A stretch of 64,000 bases of DNA from Rhodospirillaceae bacterium (GTDB lineage: Bacteria; Pseudomonadota; Alphaproteobacteria; UBA6615): assembly GCA_002724635.1 (NCBI GenBank), contig PBPM01000108.1, positions 1 to 64,000 on the forward strand, written 5' to 3'. The translations under genes and the position numbers were made by a program. Under the pieces are notes generated by a model. That model was not told the DNA's origin. It ran no database searches and saw only the letters and a list, made by a program, of their open reading frames with translations. This document shows, in pieces, positions 1 through 8,725 of this stretch; the stretch's first letter is position 1; each line of letters opens with the position of its first letter.

Positions 1-1
1 G

Positions 2-130
2 CCGCCGGCAGCCACGGCGCCGTATCTGATGGATCTCAGCAAGGTGAAGCTGATCGGTCTGAAAGACTGGGTCGGCGCACAGGGCAAGTTCAAGGCAGTT
101 CGTGGCCTCTGGCAGAAGAACTTCCGTTAA
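2..130 (+). CDS. ABC transporter substrate-binding protein, C-terminal fragment
   Basis: The window opens inside a gene whose last 42 codons are visible, ending WQKNFR and a TAA stop. The tail lacks a diagnostic motif, so the call rests mainly on context: it lies directly upstream, same strand, of a fused ABC permease and two ATPase genes. Extracellular binding proteins of Fe(III)/polyamine-type importers usually sit in this position and would deliver the substrate to the permease in the periplasm. A strong hairpin follows the stop, as is common after binding-protein genes. Signal peptide and substrate pocket lie outside the window, so the substrate cannot be read. Confidence 0.7.
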   Translation, partial: PPAATAPYLMDLSKVKLIGLKDWVGAQGKFKAVRGLWQKNFR

Positions 131-147
131 GGCTAATGGCCTGACAA

Positions 148-190
148 GATCGCGGGGCCCGGTTGCATTCCAGGCCCCGCGATCAACTTT
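148..190 (+). terminator. Intra-operon hairpin with short T tract after binding-protein gene
   Basis: A 12-bp perfect inverted repeat (148-159 with 173-184, GATCGCGGGGCC and its complement) has a 13-base loop and is followed by AACTTTTT. It lies between the binding-protein stop and the permease start. It fits a partial terminator or an mRNA 3'-end stabiliser that lets the binding protein be made in excess over the membrane components. It also argues against any permease start upstream of 190. Confidence 0.75.
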
Positions 191-270
191 TTGCACTACC
201 TTTCTTTAAACTCGTCGCTCGATGGGCACCGTCGTGCGATCCCACGATTAATTTATTGGGTGGACATGCG

Positions 271-2022
271 ATGACCACGGAAACCCTCTCACCAACGCTC
301 AGGCGTTCTCGGTTGAATAATCGCTTGCGGTCGATGGTGACGCAGGAGAACATCATCACGGCTGTGGTGGCGCTCATCGTCGCTGGCGCAGTGATTGTTC
401 CTTTGGCGGTGCTTTTCGTCTCTAGCTTCAGGGTGCTCGACCCGCTCGGTTGGGACACTGTCTGGGGCTTTGGCAACTATGTCGAGATGTTCACCGACCG
501 GATCATTCCCAAGGCATTTCTCAATACGCTAATTATTTCTTCTGGCGCGACTATCTTGGCCACCTTCTTGGGTGTCTCGCTTGCCTGGATCAACGCGCGA
601 ACAAATTGCCCGGGCCGCGATTATCTTGAGCCTTACAATCTGATTCCGTTTTTCCTATCGCCATTCGTTGGTGCGATTGCTTGGCACAATCTGGGTGAAC
701 CTCAGACCGGCTTGCTCAACAACTGGGTGCGTGATCTGCTAGGTATCGACGGCGCGATCATCAACGTAGACAACATTTGGGGCGTTATCTGGGTCACCGG
801 GATTTTCTTCGCCCCGCTGGTTTATCTCTTCGTAGTCGGCTCGCTAAGGCGCATGGATCCCTCGCTGGAGGATAGCGCGCGAACGACGGGTGCCGGCCTT
901 GTACGAACGACAATGACGGTCACGCTGCCACTGGTCATGCCGGGAATTCTCTCAGGCGCCATAATAGTGTTTGTGACCAGCGCCGGTGAGTTCGGTGTGC
1001 CGTTCAAGCTTTCTGCTCCATATGGCTGGGAGACGCTGACGACGCAGATATTTTCTAAAGCTGTCGGTGATGACGCCAACCATTACCTTGGCGCCGCCAT
1101 GAGTATGGCGCTGGGCATTATCACCGTGCTGCTGATATGGGTGCAGCAGCGTTATATTGCGCCGCGCTCCTTCACCACAGTGACCGGTAAGGGCTTCCGC
1201 CCGAACGTACTTGACCTCGGCCCATGGAAGTGGGTGGCTTTCTCCTACAACCTGATGTTCATTGCCGTTGCGGTGGTTCTGCCAATTATCTGTCTGCTCA
1301 TCGTCAGCCTACATCCTGTCTGGACCGGCTCGATCGTGTGGACTGATATTACCTTTATCAACTACGTGAAGACGCTTTTCTGGTGGCGGCCCGATGCGAT
1401 TTCGGCCGCAACAAACGGGATCATCAATTCCTTGATCTTGTCCTTCGGCGGTGCGTCGATCGCTATGGTGATGGCGCTAGTCATCTCATACATGATTCAC
1501 CGGACCAAGGGCTTTGGCGTGCGGATGCTCGATTTCCTCTCGGTCGTGCCAATTGGTTTTCCAGGCATTGTCCTCGCGATGGGCGTACTGGTGACCTACA
1601 TCCAGACCCCGATCTACGCGACCCTTTGGATCTTGATGCTGGCCTATATCACGCGTTTCTTCCCTTATGGTCAGCGCAACATTTCATCAATCATGTTGGC
1701 GATCTCGGAAGAGCTCGACCAGTCCTCGCGCATGGCGGGTGCCTCCTGGTTCACGACACTTCGACGGATCACGATTCCGTTGCTCAAGCCGGGCCTGTTC
1801 GCTGGCTGGATCCTGCTGTTCATAATTTTCCTGCGTGAGCTTTCGATCTCGATCATCCTGTTTACGACGGGAACTGAGACCCTGTCGGTCGGTGTATACT
1901 ATCTAACCAACTTCGAGAACGAGCCACTGACCGCGGCCCTTTCCATGGCCCAGACAGTAATGCTCCTGATCGCCATCTACGCCTTCCGCCGGTTCGCTGG
2001 CCGTGAAGCGCTGACAGCCTAG
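271..2022 (+). CDS. ABC transporter permease, two fused permease domains
   Basis: A 583-residue inner-membrane protein with about twelve hydrophobic segments in two halves, each ending in an EAA-type loop that contacts the ATPases: around EDSARTTGAGL in the first half and EELDQSSRMAGAS in the second. This duplicated layout is typical of the FbpB/ThiP-like permeases of Fe(III)-, thiamine- and polyamine-type importers. I chose the ATG at 271, preceded by GGGTGGA, rather than the earlier in-frame ATG at 163, which lies inside the hairpin after the preceding gene. It is followed after 10 bp by the first ATPase gene. The transported substrate is not evident, and the downstream metabolic genes suggest an organic compound rather than iron. 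Confidence 0.9.
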   Translation: MTTETLSPTLRRSRLNNRLRSMVTQENIITAVVALIVAGAVIVPLAVLFVSSFRVLDPLGWDTVWGFGNYVEMFTDRIIPKAFLNTLIISSGATILATFLGVSLAWINARTNCPGRDYLEPYNLIPFFLSPFVGAIAWHNLGEPQTGLLNNWVRDLLGIDGAIINVDNIWGVIWVTGIFFAPLVYLFVVGSLRRMDPSLEDSARTTGAGLVRTTMTVTLPLVMPGILSGAIIVFVTSAGEFGVPFKLSAPYGWETLTTQIFSKAVGDDANHYLGAAMSMALGIITVLLIWVQQRYIAPRSFTTVTGKGFRPNVLDLGPWKWVAFSYNLMFIAVAVVLPIICLLIVSLHPVWTGSIVWTDITFINYVKTLFWWRPDAISAATNGIINSLILSFGGASIAMVMALVISYMIHRTKGFGVRMLDFLSVVPIGFPGIVLAMGVLVTYIQTPIYATLWILMLAYITRFFPYGQRNISSIMLAISEELDQSSRMAGASWFTTLRRITIPLLKPGLFAGWILLFIIFLRELSISIILFTTGTETLSVGVYYLTNFENEPLTAALSMAQTVMLLIAIYAFRRFAGREALTA

Positions 2023-2032
2023 GAGCGGGTTA

Positions 2033-3136
2033 ATGGCAATGGAAAACGCAGACGCTTATCTTGAGGTAGACAACCTCGTAAAGTATTTCGGCGACGACAA
2101 GGCGGTCGACGGTATCTCCTTTGGTATCCCGAAGGGAGCCTTCCTGACTCTCCTCGGCCCATCTGGCTGCGGTAAGACTACGACGCTGATGAGCATTGCC
2201 GGGCTGCATTCGATCGATGGTGGCCGCATTCGGGTGGGCGCGACGTTGTTCACCTCGCCTCAGGAGGGCTTGTTCCTGCCGCCGGAGAAGCGCGACATCG
2301 GCATGGTGTTTCAGAGCTATGCGATATGGCCCCATATGACGGTGGCGCAGAATGTTGCCTATCCGCTTGAGATTCGTGACTGGGCTCGCCCGGATATCGA
2401 CGACCGAGTGGCCGACGTGCTGAAGCTGGTGGGGCTAACCGACTGGGCTGATAGCCTCGCGACGAACCTGTCGGGTGGTCAGCAGCAGCGCGCCTCGTTG
2501 GCCCGTGCGATCGTCTCGAACCCGAGCCTGCTTCTGTTCGACGAGCCGCTGTCGAACCTCGACCTTAAGCTGCGCGAGCACATGCGTGTCGAGCTCAAGC
2601 GGATTCAGAACGAGGTTGGCATCACGTCGATCTATGTCACCCATGACCAGTCCGAAGCGTTGGTTATGAGCGACGAGATCATCGTGATGAGTAAGGGCAA
2701 GATCGAACAGCGCGGCGGGCCGGTCGAGATCTATTCGCGACCGGTCAACGAGTATGTATCCAACTTCATCGGGGTCGCCAATCTCATGAAGGCGAAGGTG
2801 CTCGAGGTGAGCGAGCCCGGCATCGGCAAGGTCGAGGTTGCCCAAGACGGGCAGTCTGTGCAGCTGCCATGCCGCCTAGGGCCGGGAATCGAGGCCGGAA
2901 ACGACGCCGTCCTGTCAGTGCGGCCCGAGAATGTCCACGCAGTCAGCGAGGATGGCGCGGGCACGGTGACCGGCGAATGCACAAACGCGATCTTCCTCGG
3001 CAGCTATGTCGATTGCCGCGTGAAATGGGGCGACTTTGAATGGAAAGTCATAGCCCATCCCCGCAACCATCCGCGTACCGGCGAAAAAGTGCATCTGCGC
3101 TTTGACGCCGAACATACTCTGGCGGTCCAGCCATGA
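2033..3136 (+). CDS. ABC transporter ATP-binding protein (first of two)
   Basis: A 367-residue ATPase energising the importer from the cytoplasm. It carries Walker A GPSGCGKTT (about residues 42-50), a Q-loop near VFQSYAIWPHM, signature LSGGQQQR, Walker B LLLFDEPLSNLD and the switch His in YVTHDQSEA. The C-terminal third is a TOBE-like beta domain as in the PotA/FbpC/UgpC group. It starts 10 bp after the permease with GGAGCGGG as ribosome site and overlaps the next ATPase gene by 4 bp. Having two non-identical ATPases for one fused permease suggests a heterodimeric motor. Confidence 0.92.
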   Translation: MAMENADAYLEVDNLVKYFGDDKAVDGISFGIPKGAFLTLLGPSGCGKTTTLMSIAGLHSIDGGRIRVGATLFTSPQEGLFLPPEKRDIGMVFQSYAIWPHMTVAQNVAYPLEIRDWARPDIDDRVADVLKLVGLTDWADSLATNLSGGQQQRASLARAIVSNPSLLLFDEPLSNLDLKLREHMRVELKRIQNEVGITSIYVTHDQSEALVMSDEIIVMSKGKIEQRGGPVEIYSRPVNEYVSNFIGVANLMKAKVLEVSEPGIGKVEVAQDGQSVQLPCRLGPGIEAGNDAVLSVRPENVHAVSEDGAGTVTGECTNAIFLGSYVDCRVKWGDFEWKVIAHPRNHPRTGEKVHLRFDAEHTLAVQP

Positions 3137-4251
3137 TAACGAATCCCGACGTCAAAGTCTCGATAGAGCATCTATATAAGCATTTCGGCGCGGAGACCGC
3201 CGTCAAGGACTTCAACCTGGACATCACCCAAGGCGAGTTCGTGACATTGCTGGGTCCGTCGGGTTGCGGCAAGACTACGACCCTTCGCTGCGTTGCCGGG
3301 CTGGAGCGACCCGAGGAAGGCGAAATCAAGATTGGCAGCGAGACCGTCGTCGCCCCGGCGAAGGACATCTACCTGTTTCCCGAGCACCGCAACATCGGCA
3401 TGGTCTTCCAGAGCTACGCCGTGTGGCCGCACATGACCGTGTTCGACAATGTGGCCTACGGCCTGCGGGTGCGGCGTGCATCGAGCAGCGAAATCAAGAC
3501 CAGGACCATGCGGGCGCTGGAGCTCGTGGGGCTGGATCATCTGGCTGGCCGTTTCGCAACCAAGCTGTCGGGCGGCCAGCGTCAGCGCGTCGCGCTCGCT
3601 CGCGCGATCGTTTATGAGCCCGAGGTTATCCTGTTCGACGAACCGCTGTCGAACCTGGACGCCAAGCTGCGTGAGCAGATGCGTGACGAGATCGTACGCC
3701 TGCAGAAGGAGGTGGGTATCACCTCGATCTTCGTAACCCATGACCAGTCCGAGGCGCTCGTGATGAGCGACCGCGTGGTGGTAATGGACAAGGCGGTAAT
3801 CCAGCAGATCGGCGATCCTGAGGATATTTACGCGAACCCGGTCAATTCCTTCGTCGCAAACTTCATTGGCGTGACTAGCCTGCTCGAGGGCAAGCTGACC
3901 GCGCGCAATGGTGAGGCCTGCGAAGTCGAGGTACCGTCCGCCAATGGTGGTGCTCCGCTGCAGTTGCGGGGTGCCGGCGCGCCCGGCGCGCAGCCCGGCG
4001 ATGCGATCTTCCTGAACCTGCGCCCGGAAGACGTGCAGCTGCATCTCGAGGCGCCGGACGTATCAGATGGCCGCAACGTGATCGAGGGGCAGGTGATCGA
4101 CACAATTTATCTCGGCAGCTTCCTCGAGGGCCGGGTGCGCGCAGGCGGACACGAGATCGGTATCCAGATCGATCACTACGAGAATCTAAGCCCCGACCAG
4201 ACGGTCTGGCTTACATTTCAGCCAGAACATGGCCTCTGTCTTACCGACTAG
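3133..4251 (+). CDS. ABC transporter ATP-binding protein (second of two)
   Basis: A 372-residue paralogue of the preceding ATPase with the full motif set: Walker A GPSGCGKTT, signature LSGGQRQR, Walker B VILFDEPLSNLD, switch FVTHDQSEA and a C-terminal TOBE-like region. Its start overlaps the previous stop by 4 bp (ATGA), so the two are translationally coupled and likely made in equal amount. The two share the WPHMTV stretch after the Q-loop but differ in the TOBE part, which is where regulation or partner contacts would differ. The family is the Fe/spermidine/sn-glycerol-3-phosphate importer ATPases. Confidence 0.92.
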   Translation: MITNPDVKVSIEHLYKHFGAETAVKDFNLDITQGEFVTLLGPSGCGKTTTLRCVAGLERPEEGEIKIGSETVVAPAKDIYLFPEHRNIGMVFQSYAVWPHMTVFDNVAYGLRVRRASSSEIKTRTMRALELVGLDHLAGRFATKLSGGQRQRVALARAIVYEPEVILFDEPLSNLDAKLREQMRDEIVRLQKEVGITSIFVTHDQSEALVMSDRVVVMDKAVIQQIGDPEDIYANPVNSFVANFIGVTSLLEGKLTARNGEACEVEVPSANGGAPLQLRGAGAPGAQPGDAIFLNLRPEDVQLHLEAPDVSDGRNVIEGQVIDTIYLGSFLEGRVRAGGHEIGIQIDHYENLSPDQTVWLTFQPEHGLCLTD

Positions 4252-4262
4252 GACTTAGTCCA

Positions 4263-5204
4263 ATGAGCTTGCGGTTTCTCGTTCTCGGCGCTGGCGGAGT
4301 TGGGGGGTATTTCGGTGCCTGCCTGACCGAGGGCGGCGTCGATACCACCTTCCTTGTTCGCGCCGCCCGACGCGATCGCCTGCGGAAGGGCGGGATCAGG
4401 ATTCAGTCCGATTTCTTCGATGATGCCCACGTACCGGCGGTCCAGGCGATCACGGCCGAGGAAATAGAAGGGCCCTTCGATGTCATCCTCGTGACCTGCA
4501 AGGCCTATCAGCTCGACGAAGCGATGGAGGCGATTGCGCCGGCGGTCGGTCCGGACACGGCCATTCTGCCGGTCCTGAACGGCATGAAGCAGATCGATAT
4601 GTTGAGCGCCCGCTTCGGCGCGGAACAGGTGCTGGGCGGGACGACCTATATCGGCGCGCGGCTCGATGCGGCGACCGGTGATATCGTTCATTTTGGCGAT
4701 TTCCACCGCATCGCCTTCGGCGAGATGGCCGGCGGCTCCTCGGCCCGCGTCGAAGCGATTGCGGCGCTCAACGATGCGGTGAAGTTCGACTTCGAATTGT
4801 CGGAGGACATATCGCAGGTACTTTGGGACAAGTTCGCGATGCTCTGCGCCATGTCTTCGGTCAACACGCTGACTGGGGGGACTGTGGGCGAAATCCTAGA
4901 TACGCCGTCGGGCCATGAGTTCCTTATGGCCGCGCTCGCCGAGACCTGCGCGACCGCCGATGCGCTCGGTCACACGGTCACCGACAAGACCATCGCCCTC
5001 TACGAGAAGATGTTCTCCACCCAAGGGTCCAAGTTCGCTTCGTCCATGCTGCGCGATGTGCTCGCGGGCAACCGTACCGAAGGCGATCACATCATCGGCG
5101 ACATGGTCGACCGGGCCCAAGCAGCCGGTCTGCAAACGCCGATCCTGCTGGCCGCGCGCGCGGGGCTCGCCGTTCACGAGCAGAAAGTCGCGGCGGCCGA
5201 CTGA
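4263..5204 (+). CDS. 2-dehydropantoate 2-reductase family (PanE/ApbA-like)
   Basis: A 313-residue NAD(P)H-dependent 2-ketoacid reductase with the N-terminal dinucleotide motif GAGGVGGYFG (about residues 8-17) and the C-terminal helical domain carrying the conserved WDKF...NTLTG region with the presumed catalytic Lys. True PanE reduces ketopantoate for pantothenate and CoA. Here the gene sits 11 bp behind an ABC importer and ahead of a cupin and an SDR, a setting more typical of catabolic paralogues acting on another 2-ketoacid. The family call is solid; the substrate is not. Confidence 0.85.
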   Translation: MSLRFLVLGAGGVGGYFGACLTEGGVDTTFLVRAARRDRLRKGGIRIQSDFFDDAHVPAVQAITAEEIEGPFDVILVTCKAYQLDEAMEAIAPAVGPDTAILPVLNGMKQIDMLSARFGAEQVLGGTTYIGARLDAATGDIVHFGDFHRIAFGEMAGGSSARVEAIAALNDAVKFDFELSEDISQVLWDKFAMLCAMSSVNTLTGGTVGEILDTPSGHEFLMAALAETCATADALGHTVTDKTIALYEKMFSTQGSKFASSMLRDVLAGNRTEGDHIIGDMVDRAQAAGLQTPILLAARAGLAVHEQKVAAAD

Positions 5205-5230
5205 CAACCACAGTAACCCCGGAGGTTTCG

Positions 5231-5770
5231 ATGGACATCAACAATCTTTCGGTCACCGAGATGGAGGCGTTTGTCGCACGTTTCTCCGAATTGACAGGGT
5301 CCGATGAGGCCTTCGTCGATAGCCGCCTGCCGGGCCATAAGCGATTCAAAATCAACCTCGTCGGCATGGGCGTGGTCGAGGCCACGGACAAGCCCGAACT
5401 GCGGCCCAACATCCCGTTGCCTGCGAAGGGTTTCAACCTCGGTATGATCCAGGCGGAGAACGGCAACGGCGCCGCGCTCCACGCCCATGAGACCGAGGAG
5501 GTCTTCATGCCCCTGATCGGGCCCTGGGAGGTCTACTGGGCGACCGACGAGGGCGACAGGTCGATCACATTGGAGCCGTTCGATTCGATCAGCGTTCCCA
5601 TGGGGGTCTATCGCGGGTTCCGTTATGTAGGCGAGGGCAAGGGCACATTGCTGACCATCATCGGCGGCCCCGATGCGGGTCGTGTCGACTGGCATCCCAC
5701 CATCACCCAGGCGGCGTCCAATAGCGGTCTCGAGCGAACCGCCGATGGCGATCTGAAGGTCTCTGCATGA
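5231..5770 (+). CDS. Cupin-domain protein
   Basis: A 179-residue single-domain cupin. The first cupin motif is visible as HAHETEEVFMPL near residues 88-99, with His, His and Glu as likely metal ligands; the second motif is weaker, around residues 118-150. GGAGG sits 6 bases before the ATG, and the gene overlaps the next SDR start by 4 bp. Small cupins beside oxidoreductases are isomerases, dioxygenases or binding proteins; nothing here selects one. Co-transcription with the ABC importer and two dehydrogenase-like genes implies a role in using the imported compound. Confidence 0.8.
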   Translation: MDINNLSVTEMEAFVARFSELTGSDEAFVDSRLPGHKRFKINLVGMGVVEATDKPELRPNIPLPAKGFNLGMIQAENGNGAALHAHETEEVFMPLIGPWEVYWATDEGDRSITLEPFDSISVPMGVYRGFRYVGEGKGTLLTIIGGPDAGRVDWHPTITQAASNSGLERTADGDLKVSA

Positions 5771-6504
5771 GTGCCGCACTGGTCACTGGCGCATCGACCG
5801 GTCTGGGACTTGAGACGGCCCTGACTTTGGCGCGGGCGGGCTACGACCTGGCACTTGCGGACCGCGAAATCGGTCTGCTCGACAATGTCATGGCGCATCC
5901 GGACCTGGCCGGGGTCACGGCCATGCCGGTGGTGCTCGAGCTTCAGTCCGAGGCGAGCATACGCGACGGCATGGCGTCCGCGATCGAGGGGCTCGGCGGG
6001 CTCGACACGCTGGTCAACAATGCCGGCCGCACGCTGCTGGCCCAGGCCGTCGACGTCACTTGGGATGATTGGGACTCGGTGATCGGCATCAACCTGAAGG
6101 GCGCCTATTTTGCTGCCGCACGCCTGGCGGAGCATTGCATCGACGCCGGCAAGCCCGGCGCGGTGATCAACATCGCTTCGACCCATGGGCTGACGGGCCT
6201 AGCGGGGCGCTCGGTCTATGGGATCTCCAAGGGCGGGCTGATCCAGATGACCCGCATGCTCGCGATCGAGTGGGCGAAGGCGGGCATCCGGGTAAACGCG
6301 GTCGCGCCCGGCACCGTGATGACGGAATCCCGCCAGCAGCTGCTCGCCGATCCCGATCTACGCGCGCGCATGCAGGCACGTATCCCCACGGGCGAGTTTC
6401 CCGAGGCCCGGGAGATCGCGGATGCGGTACTCTTCCTTGCGGGTGCGGCGCCGTCCCTGACGGGACAGGTCATCGCGGTCGATGGCGGCCTAACCGCCGA
6501 ATAG
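5767..6504 (+). CDS. Short-chain dehydrogenase/reductase (SDR)
   Basis: A 245-residue classical SDR: cofactor motif TGASTGLGLE at the N-terminus, NNAG near residue 83, and the catalytic Ser and YxxxK in IAST and YGISK. It ends in the usual GQVIAVDGG. It would oxidise or reduce a secondary alcohol or ketone with NAD(P)(H). It overlaps the cupin gene by 4 bp and is the last gene of the plus-strand run; only 3 bp separate its stop from the stop of the convergent cyclase gene. Substrate unknown. Confidence 0.93.
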   Translation: MSAALVTGASTGLGLETALTLARAGYDLALADREIGLLDNVMAHPDLAGVTAMPVVLELQSEASIRDGMASAIEGLGGLDTLVNNAGRTLLAQAVDVTWDDWDSVIGINLKGAYFAAARLAEHCIDAGKPGAVINIASTHGLTGLAGRSVYGISKGGLIQMTRMLAIEWAKAGIRVNAVAPGTVMTESRQQLLADPDLRARMQARIPTGEFPEAREIADAVLFLAGAAPSLTGQVIAVDGGLTAE

Positions 6505-6507
6505 GGG

Positions 6508-7200
6508 CTACTCGTCGAGGACGGCGACTGCACGGATCGGACTCCCGGTTCCGCCGCGAATCTTCAGCGGGAAACCGATAAACCGGAACCGGCCCTTGCC
6601 GACCAACTTGTCGAGGTTGGTGAGCCCCTCCATATGGGTGAAGCCCATGTCCCGGCACACGAGATGCACCTCGAAATTGTCCTTGCCGGGGCGGCCCGGG
6701 CTGACGGCCTCGACGCCGAACATCACGATCCCCTTGGCGCCGAGCCATTCGGCGGATTCCTTGGTCAGGCCAGGGAAATCCGTGAGAAACTCCGGCGTCC
6801 CGAAGGTCCGATCGTAGTGCGCCATGTAGAGCATGACCGTATCACGCGGCTGGATCTCGATGCCGGCGGTCTTCTCCGCTGCCTCCAGATCCTCGACGGA
6901 AATCTGGCTCTTCAGCTCCTTGTGGGAGAGGTTCAGGCAGACGGCCTCGGTGTAGAAATCCTCCAGCGGCATCTGGTCGACGGACAGGGCGTTGGGGTCG
7001 GCGTCGAAATGCACCGGTGCGTCCACATGGCTGCCCGTGTGTTCGCCGAAGGACATGTACATCGAGGCGATGGAGAACTTGACTCCCTCCGCCTCGCGGA
7101 AGGTGTCATGAGTGTTCCATTCGGTCAGCACTGCCGGCGGATGGTTTGGCAGGGTGGGGCATTTGTGGAAAATCTCACCGCTCAGATCGATCAGTTGCAT
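6508..7200 (-). CDS. Cyclase-family hydrolase (kynurenine formamidase-like)
   Basis: A 230-residue protein with the metal-binding signature of the cyclase/KynB family, HTGSHVDAPVHF near residues 55-66, and a conserved C-terminal beta region. Family members hydrolyse formylkynurenine, isatin or related amides and lactones using Zn or Mn. GGGAG lies 9 bases before the ATG. It is convergent with the SDR and followed on its strand by nothing for the same substrate, but upstream lies a VOC-family gene. No other kynurenine genes are nearby, so I do not assign KynB. Confidence 0.82.
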   Translation of the reverse strand: MQLIDLSGEIFHKCPTLPNHPPAVLTEWNTHDTFREAEGVKFSIASMYMSFGEHTGSHVDAPVHFDADPNALSVDQMPLEDFYTEAVCLNLSHKELKSQISVEDLEAAEKTAGIEIQPRDTVMLYMAHYDRTFGTPEFLTDFPGLTKESAEWLGAKGIVMFGVEAVSPGRPGKDNFEVHLVCRDMGFTHMEGLTNLDKLVGKGRFRFIGFPLKIRGGTGSPIRAVAVLDE

Positions 7201-7238
7201 GCTGTTTGGTCTCCCAATGCGCCCTTTTCAGGCGATTT

Positions 7239-7682
7239 CTAGTTTTCGTTTTCGTAGGTCTGGACACCGCCGAGATCCGACAGATTCTCCTCGCGGCCGC
7301 GCAGCTCGATGGTGTTGCGGTCCGGGTCGCGCAGAAAGACCGACACATGGCCGCCGCGCCCGAACTTCACTGGTCCTTGTGTGATCGCGATCCCGTTCTC
7401 GTTGAGCAGACGGATGCTGCCTGCGATGCTGTCGACACGGAACGCCACATGGGTGAACCCGGGATACTTGGTGTCGACATCCATCAGGATGTTGTCGCCG
7501 CCATTGTCATCATTAGCGTTGAAAACCAGGTTGAGCTCGACCCCGGCATTATTCTCGACGACCGCTACCGGATCATTGTCGGCCTTGTGGATGACCTTGA
7601 AACCGAAGAGCTCGTAGAAAGCCATCGCGCGGTCGAGATTCGTGACACGGATTCCGATATGGTCGACGGTTTCGATCTTCAT
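7239..7682 (-). CDS. VOC-family (glyoxalase/dioxygenase-like) protein
   Basis: A 147-residue vicinal-oxygen-chelate fold protein: starts MKIETVDHIGIRV with the first metal His, the second module is near HVAFRV, and ends with DPDRNTIEL containing the usual terminal Glu ligand. Family members include lactoylglutathione lyase, methylmalonyl-CoA epimerase and extradiol dioxygenases. GAGGAG precedes the ATG. It lies 38 bp upstream of the cyclase gene on the same strand, so the two are probably co-transcribed. The reaction is not assignable from sequence alone. Confidence 0.85.
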   Translation of the reverse strand: MKIETVDHIGIRVTNLDRAMAFYELFGFKVIHKADNDPVAVVENNAGVELNLVFNANDDNGGDNILMDVDTKYPGFTHVAFRVDSIAGSIRLLNENGIAITQGPVKFGRGGHVSVFLRDPDRNTIELRGREENLSDLGGVQTYENEN

Positions 7683-7705
7683 GTTGCGGCTCCTCTCGGG
7701 CGGAT

Positions 7706-7756
7706 GACAGGCCGGAGTTTAGCCTGTCGGTGTCACGAGGCAATGATGACCGTGAC
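7706..7756 (-). terminator. Two inverted repeats between AEC and VOC genes
   Basis: Two short hairpins fill the 76-bp gap after the AEC transporter stop: GTCACG/CGTGAC (7732-7737 with 7751-7756) and GACAGGC/GCCTGTC (7706-7712 with 7722-7728). There is no T run, so this is at best a Rho-type or processing signal separating the aap/AEC unit from the VOC/cyclase unit. Confidence 0.3.
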
Positions 7757-7758
7757 GA

Positions 7759-8685
7759 TCAGGTGAAGAGCGCCAGCATCACCGGGATGGTCAGGATCGC
7801 CAGCACGGTGTGGGTCGTCAGGATCGCGGCCATCAGCTCGTGATCGCCGCCCATCTGGCGGGCCAGAACATAGGACGAGGTTGAGGTCGGCTGGCTATGG
7901 AACAGCACCAGCATCGCCAGAACCGAGGCCTCGAGCCCGAGCAGCAGGCCGAGCCCCAGCGCTACGGATGGGGTCACCACCAGGCGCACCAGGCTCGAAA
8001 TCAGAATGCCGGGAAGATGCGTACCGATCGATGCGAGCCCCAGGCCGGACCCCGCCGTCAGAAGGGCCAGCGGCACACCCGCCCCGGCCAGCATAGCCAG
8101 TGTGGAATTGACGGTCTGCGGAATGGGCGGATTGGCGAGATTGATCGCGATTCCCAGCGCAGTCGCAACGATGAAGGGGTTGGTGAGCAGGCGTTTGACC
8201 AGCGCGATCAGGTTTGCTTCGCCCTGGGTGCCCCAGCGGGCGAGAACCAACACGCTCAGGAAATTGACGGTGACAGTGAAGAAGGCGACCGCAATGATGA
8301 CCAGAGCAGCGCCATCGGCCGGTAGCAAGGCGGGGGCGGCGCCGAGAATGATAAAGAAGTTCGCGCGCACGGAGCCTTGGAACACCGAGGTAAAGCTGGC
8401 GTCATGATGGAGTAGAACGCGCGACAGGAGCGGGCGCAGGAAGACTAGGAGGCCCGCGACAATAAGGATTGCGCCGACCAGCGCGACCGCCATACGGCCG
8501 AAGGGCAGGGTGCCCAGTTCGGCCCGGTAGAGGTCATGGATGACCAGTGCCGGGATGGCCAGGTAGTACGCCAGCTTCTCGATTGGCCGCCACATCGCGT
8601 CCCCGGGCAGCAAGAGCGCCTTCATGGTCCAGCCGATGGCGATCAGCAGGAAGACGGGCGCGAGCGCGAGGAACGTGTCGATCAT
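7759..8685 (-). CDS. AEC-family transporter (auxin efflux carrier-like)
   Basis: A 308-residue membrane protein with about ten hydrophobic helices in two five-helix bundles, the usual size of bacterial AEC permeases. Bacterial AEC proteins are secondary carriers, mostly for malonate, malate and other small acids. It starts 40 bp after the aap-type ATPase stop on the same strand, without a clear ribosome site, so it may be expressed at low level as the tail of the aap operon. The Asn/Pro crossover region is visible near LTNPFIVATALG. The substrate is unknown. Confidence 0.85.
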   Translation of the reverse strand: MIDTFLALAPVFLLIAIGWTMKALLLPGDAMWRPIEKLAYYLAIPALVIHDLYRAELGTLPFGRMAVALVGAILIVAGLLVFLRPLLSRVLLHHDASFTSVFQGSVRANFFIILGAAPALLPADGAALVIIAVAFFTVTVNFLSVLVLARWGTQGEANLIALVKRLLTNPFIVATALGIAINLANPPIPQTVNSTLAMLAGAGVPLALLTAGSGLGLASIGTHLPGILISSLVRLVVTPSVALGLGLLLGLEASVLAMLVLFHSQPTSTSSYVLARQMGGDHELMAAILTTHTVLAILTIPVMLALFT

Positions 8686-8725
8686 GATTTTGTCGATGTG
8701 GCCCGCCGGCAGCCGGGCAAGTTGG

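Noticed and set aside
163-270. Earlier start for the fused permease (ATG 163)
   Set aside because: The ATG lies in the loop of a strong hairpin and the extra 36 residues are not membrane-like; ATG 271 has a ribosome site.
3172-4044. 290-residue minus-strand frame antisense to the second ABC ATPase
   Set aside because: The plus-strand ATPase has every expected motif; the antisense frame is a by-product of codon bias.
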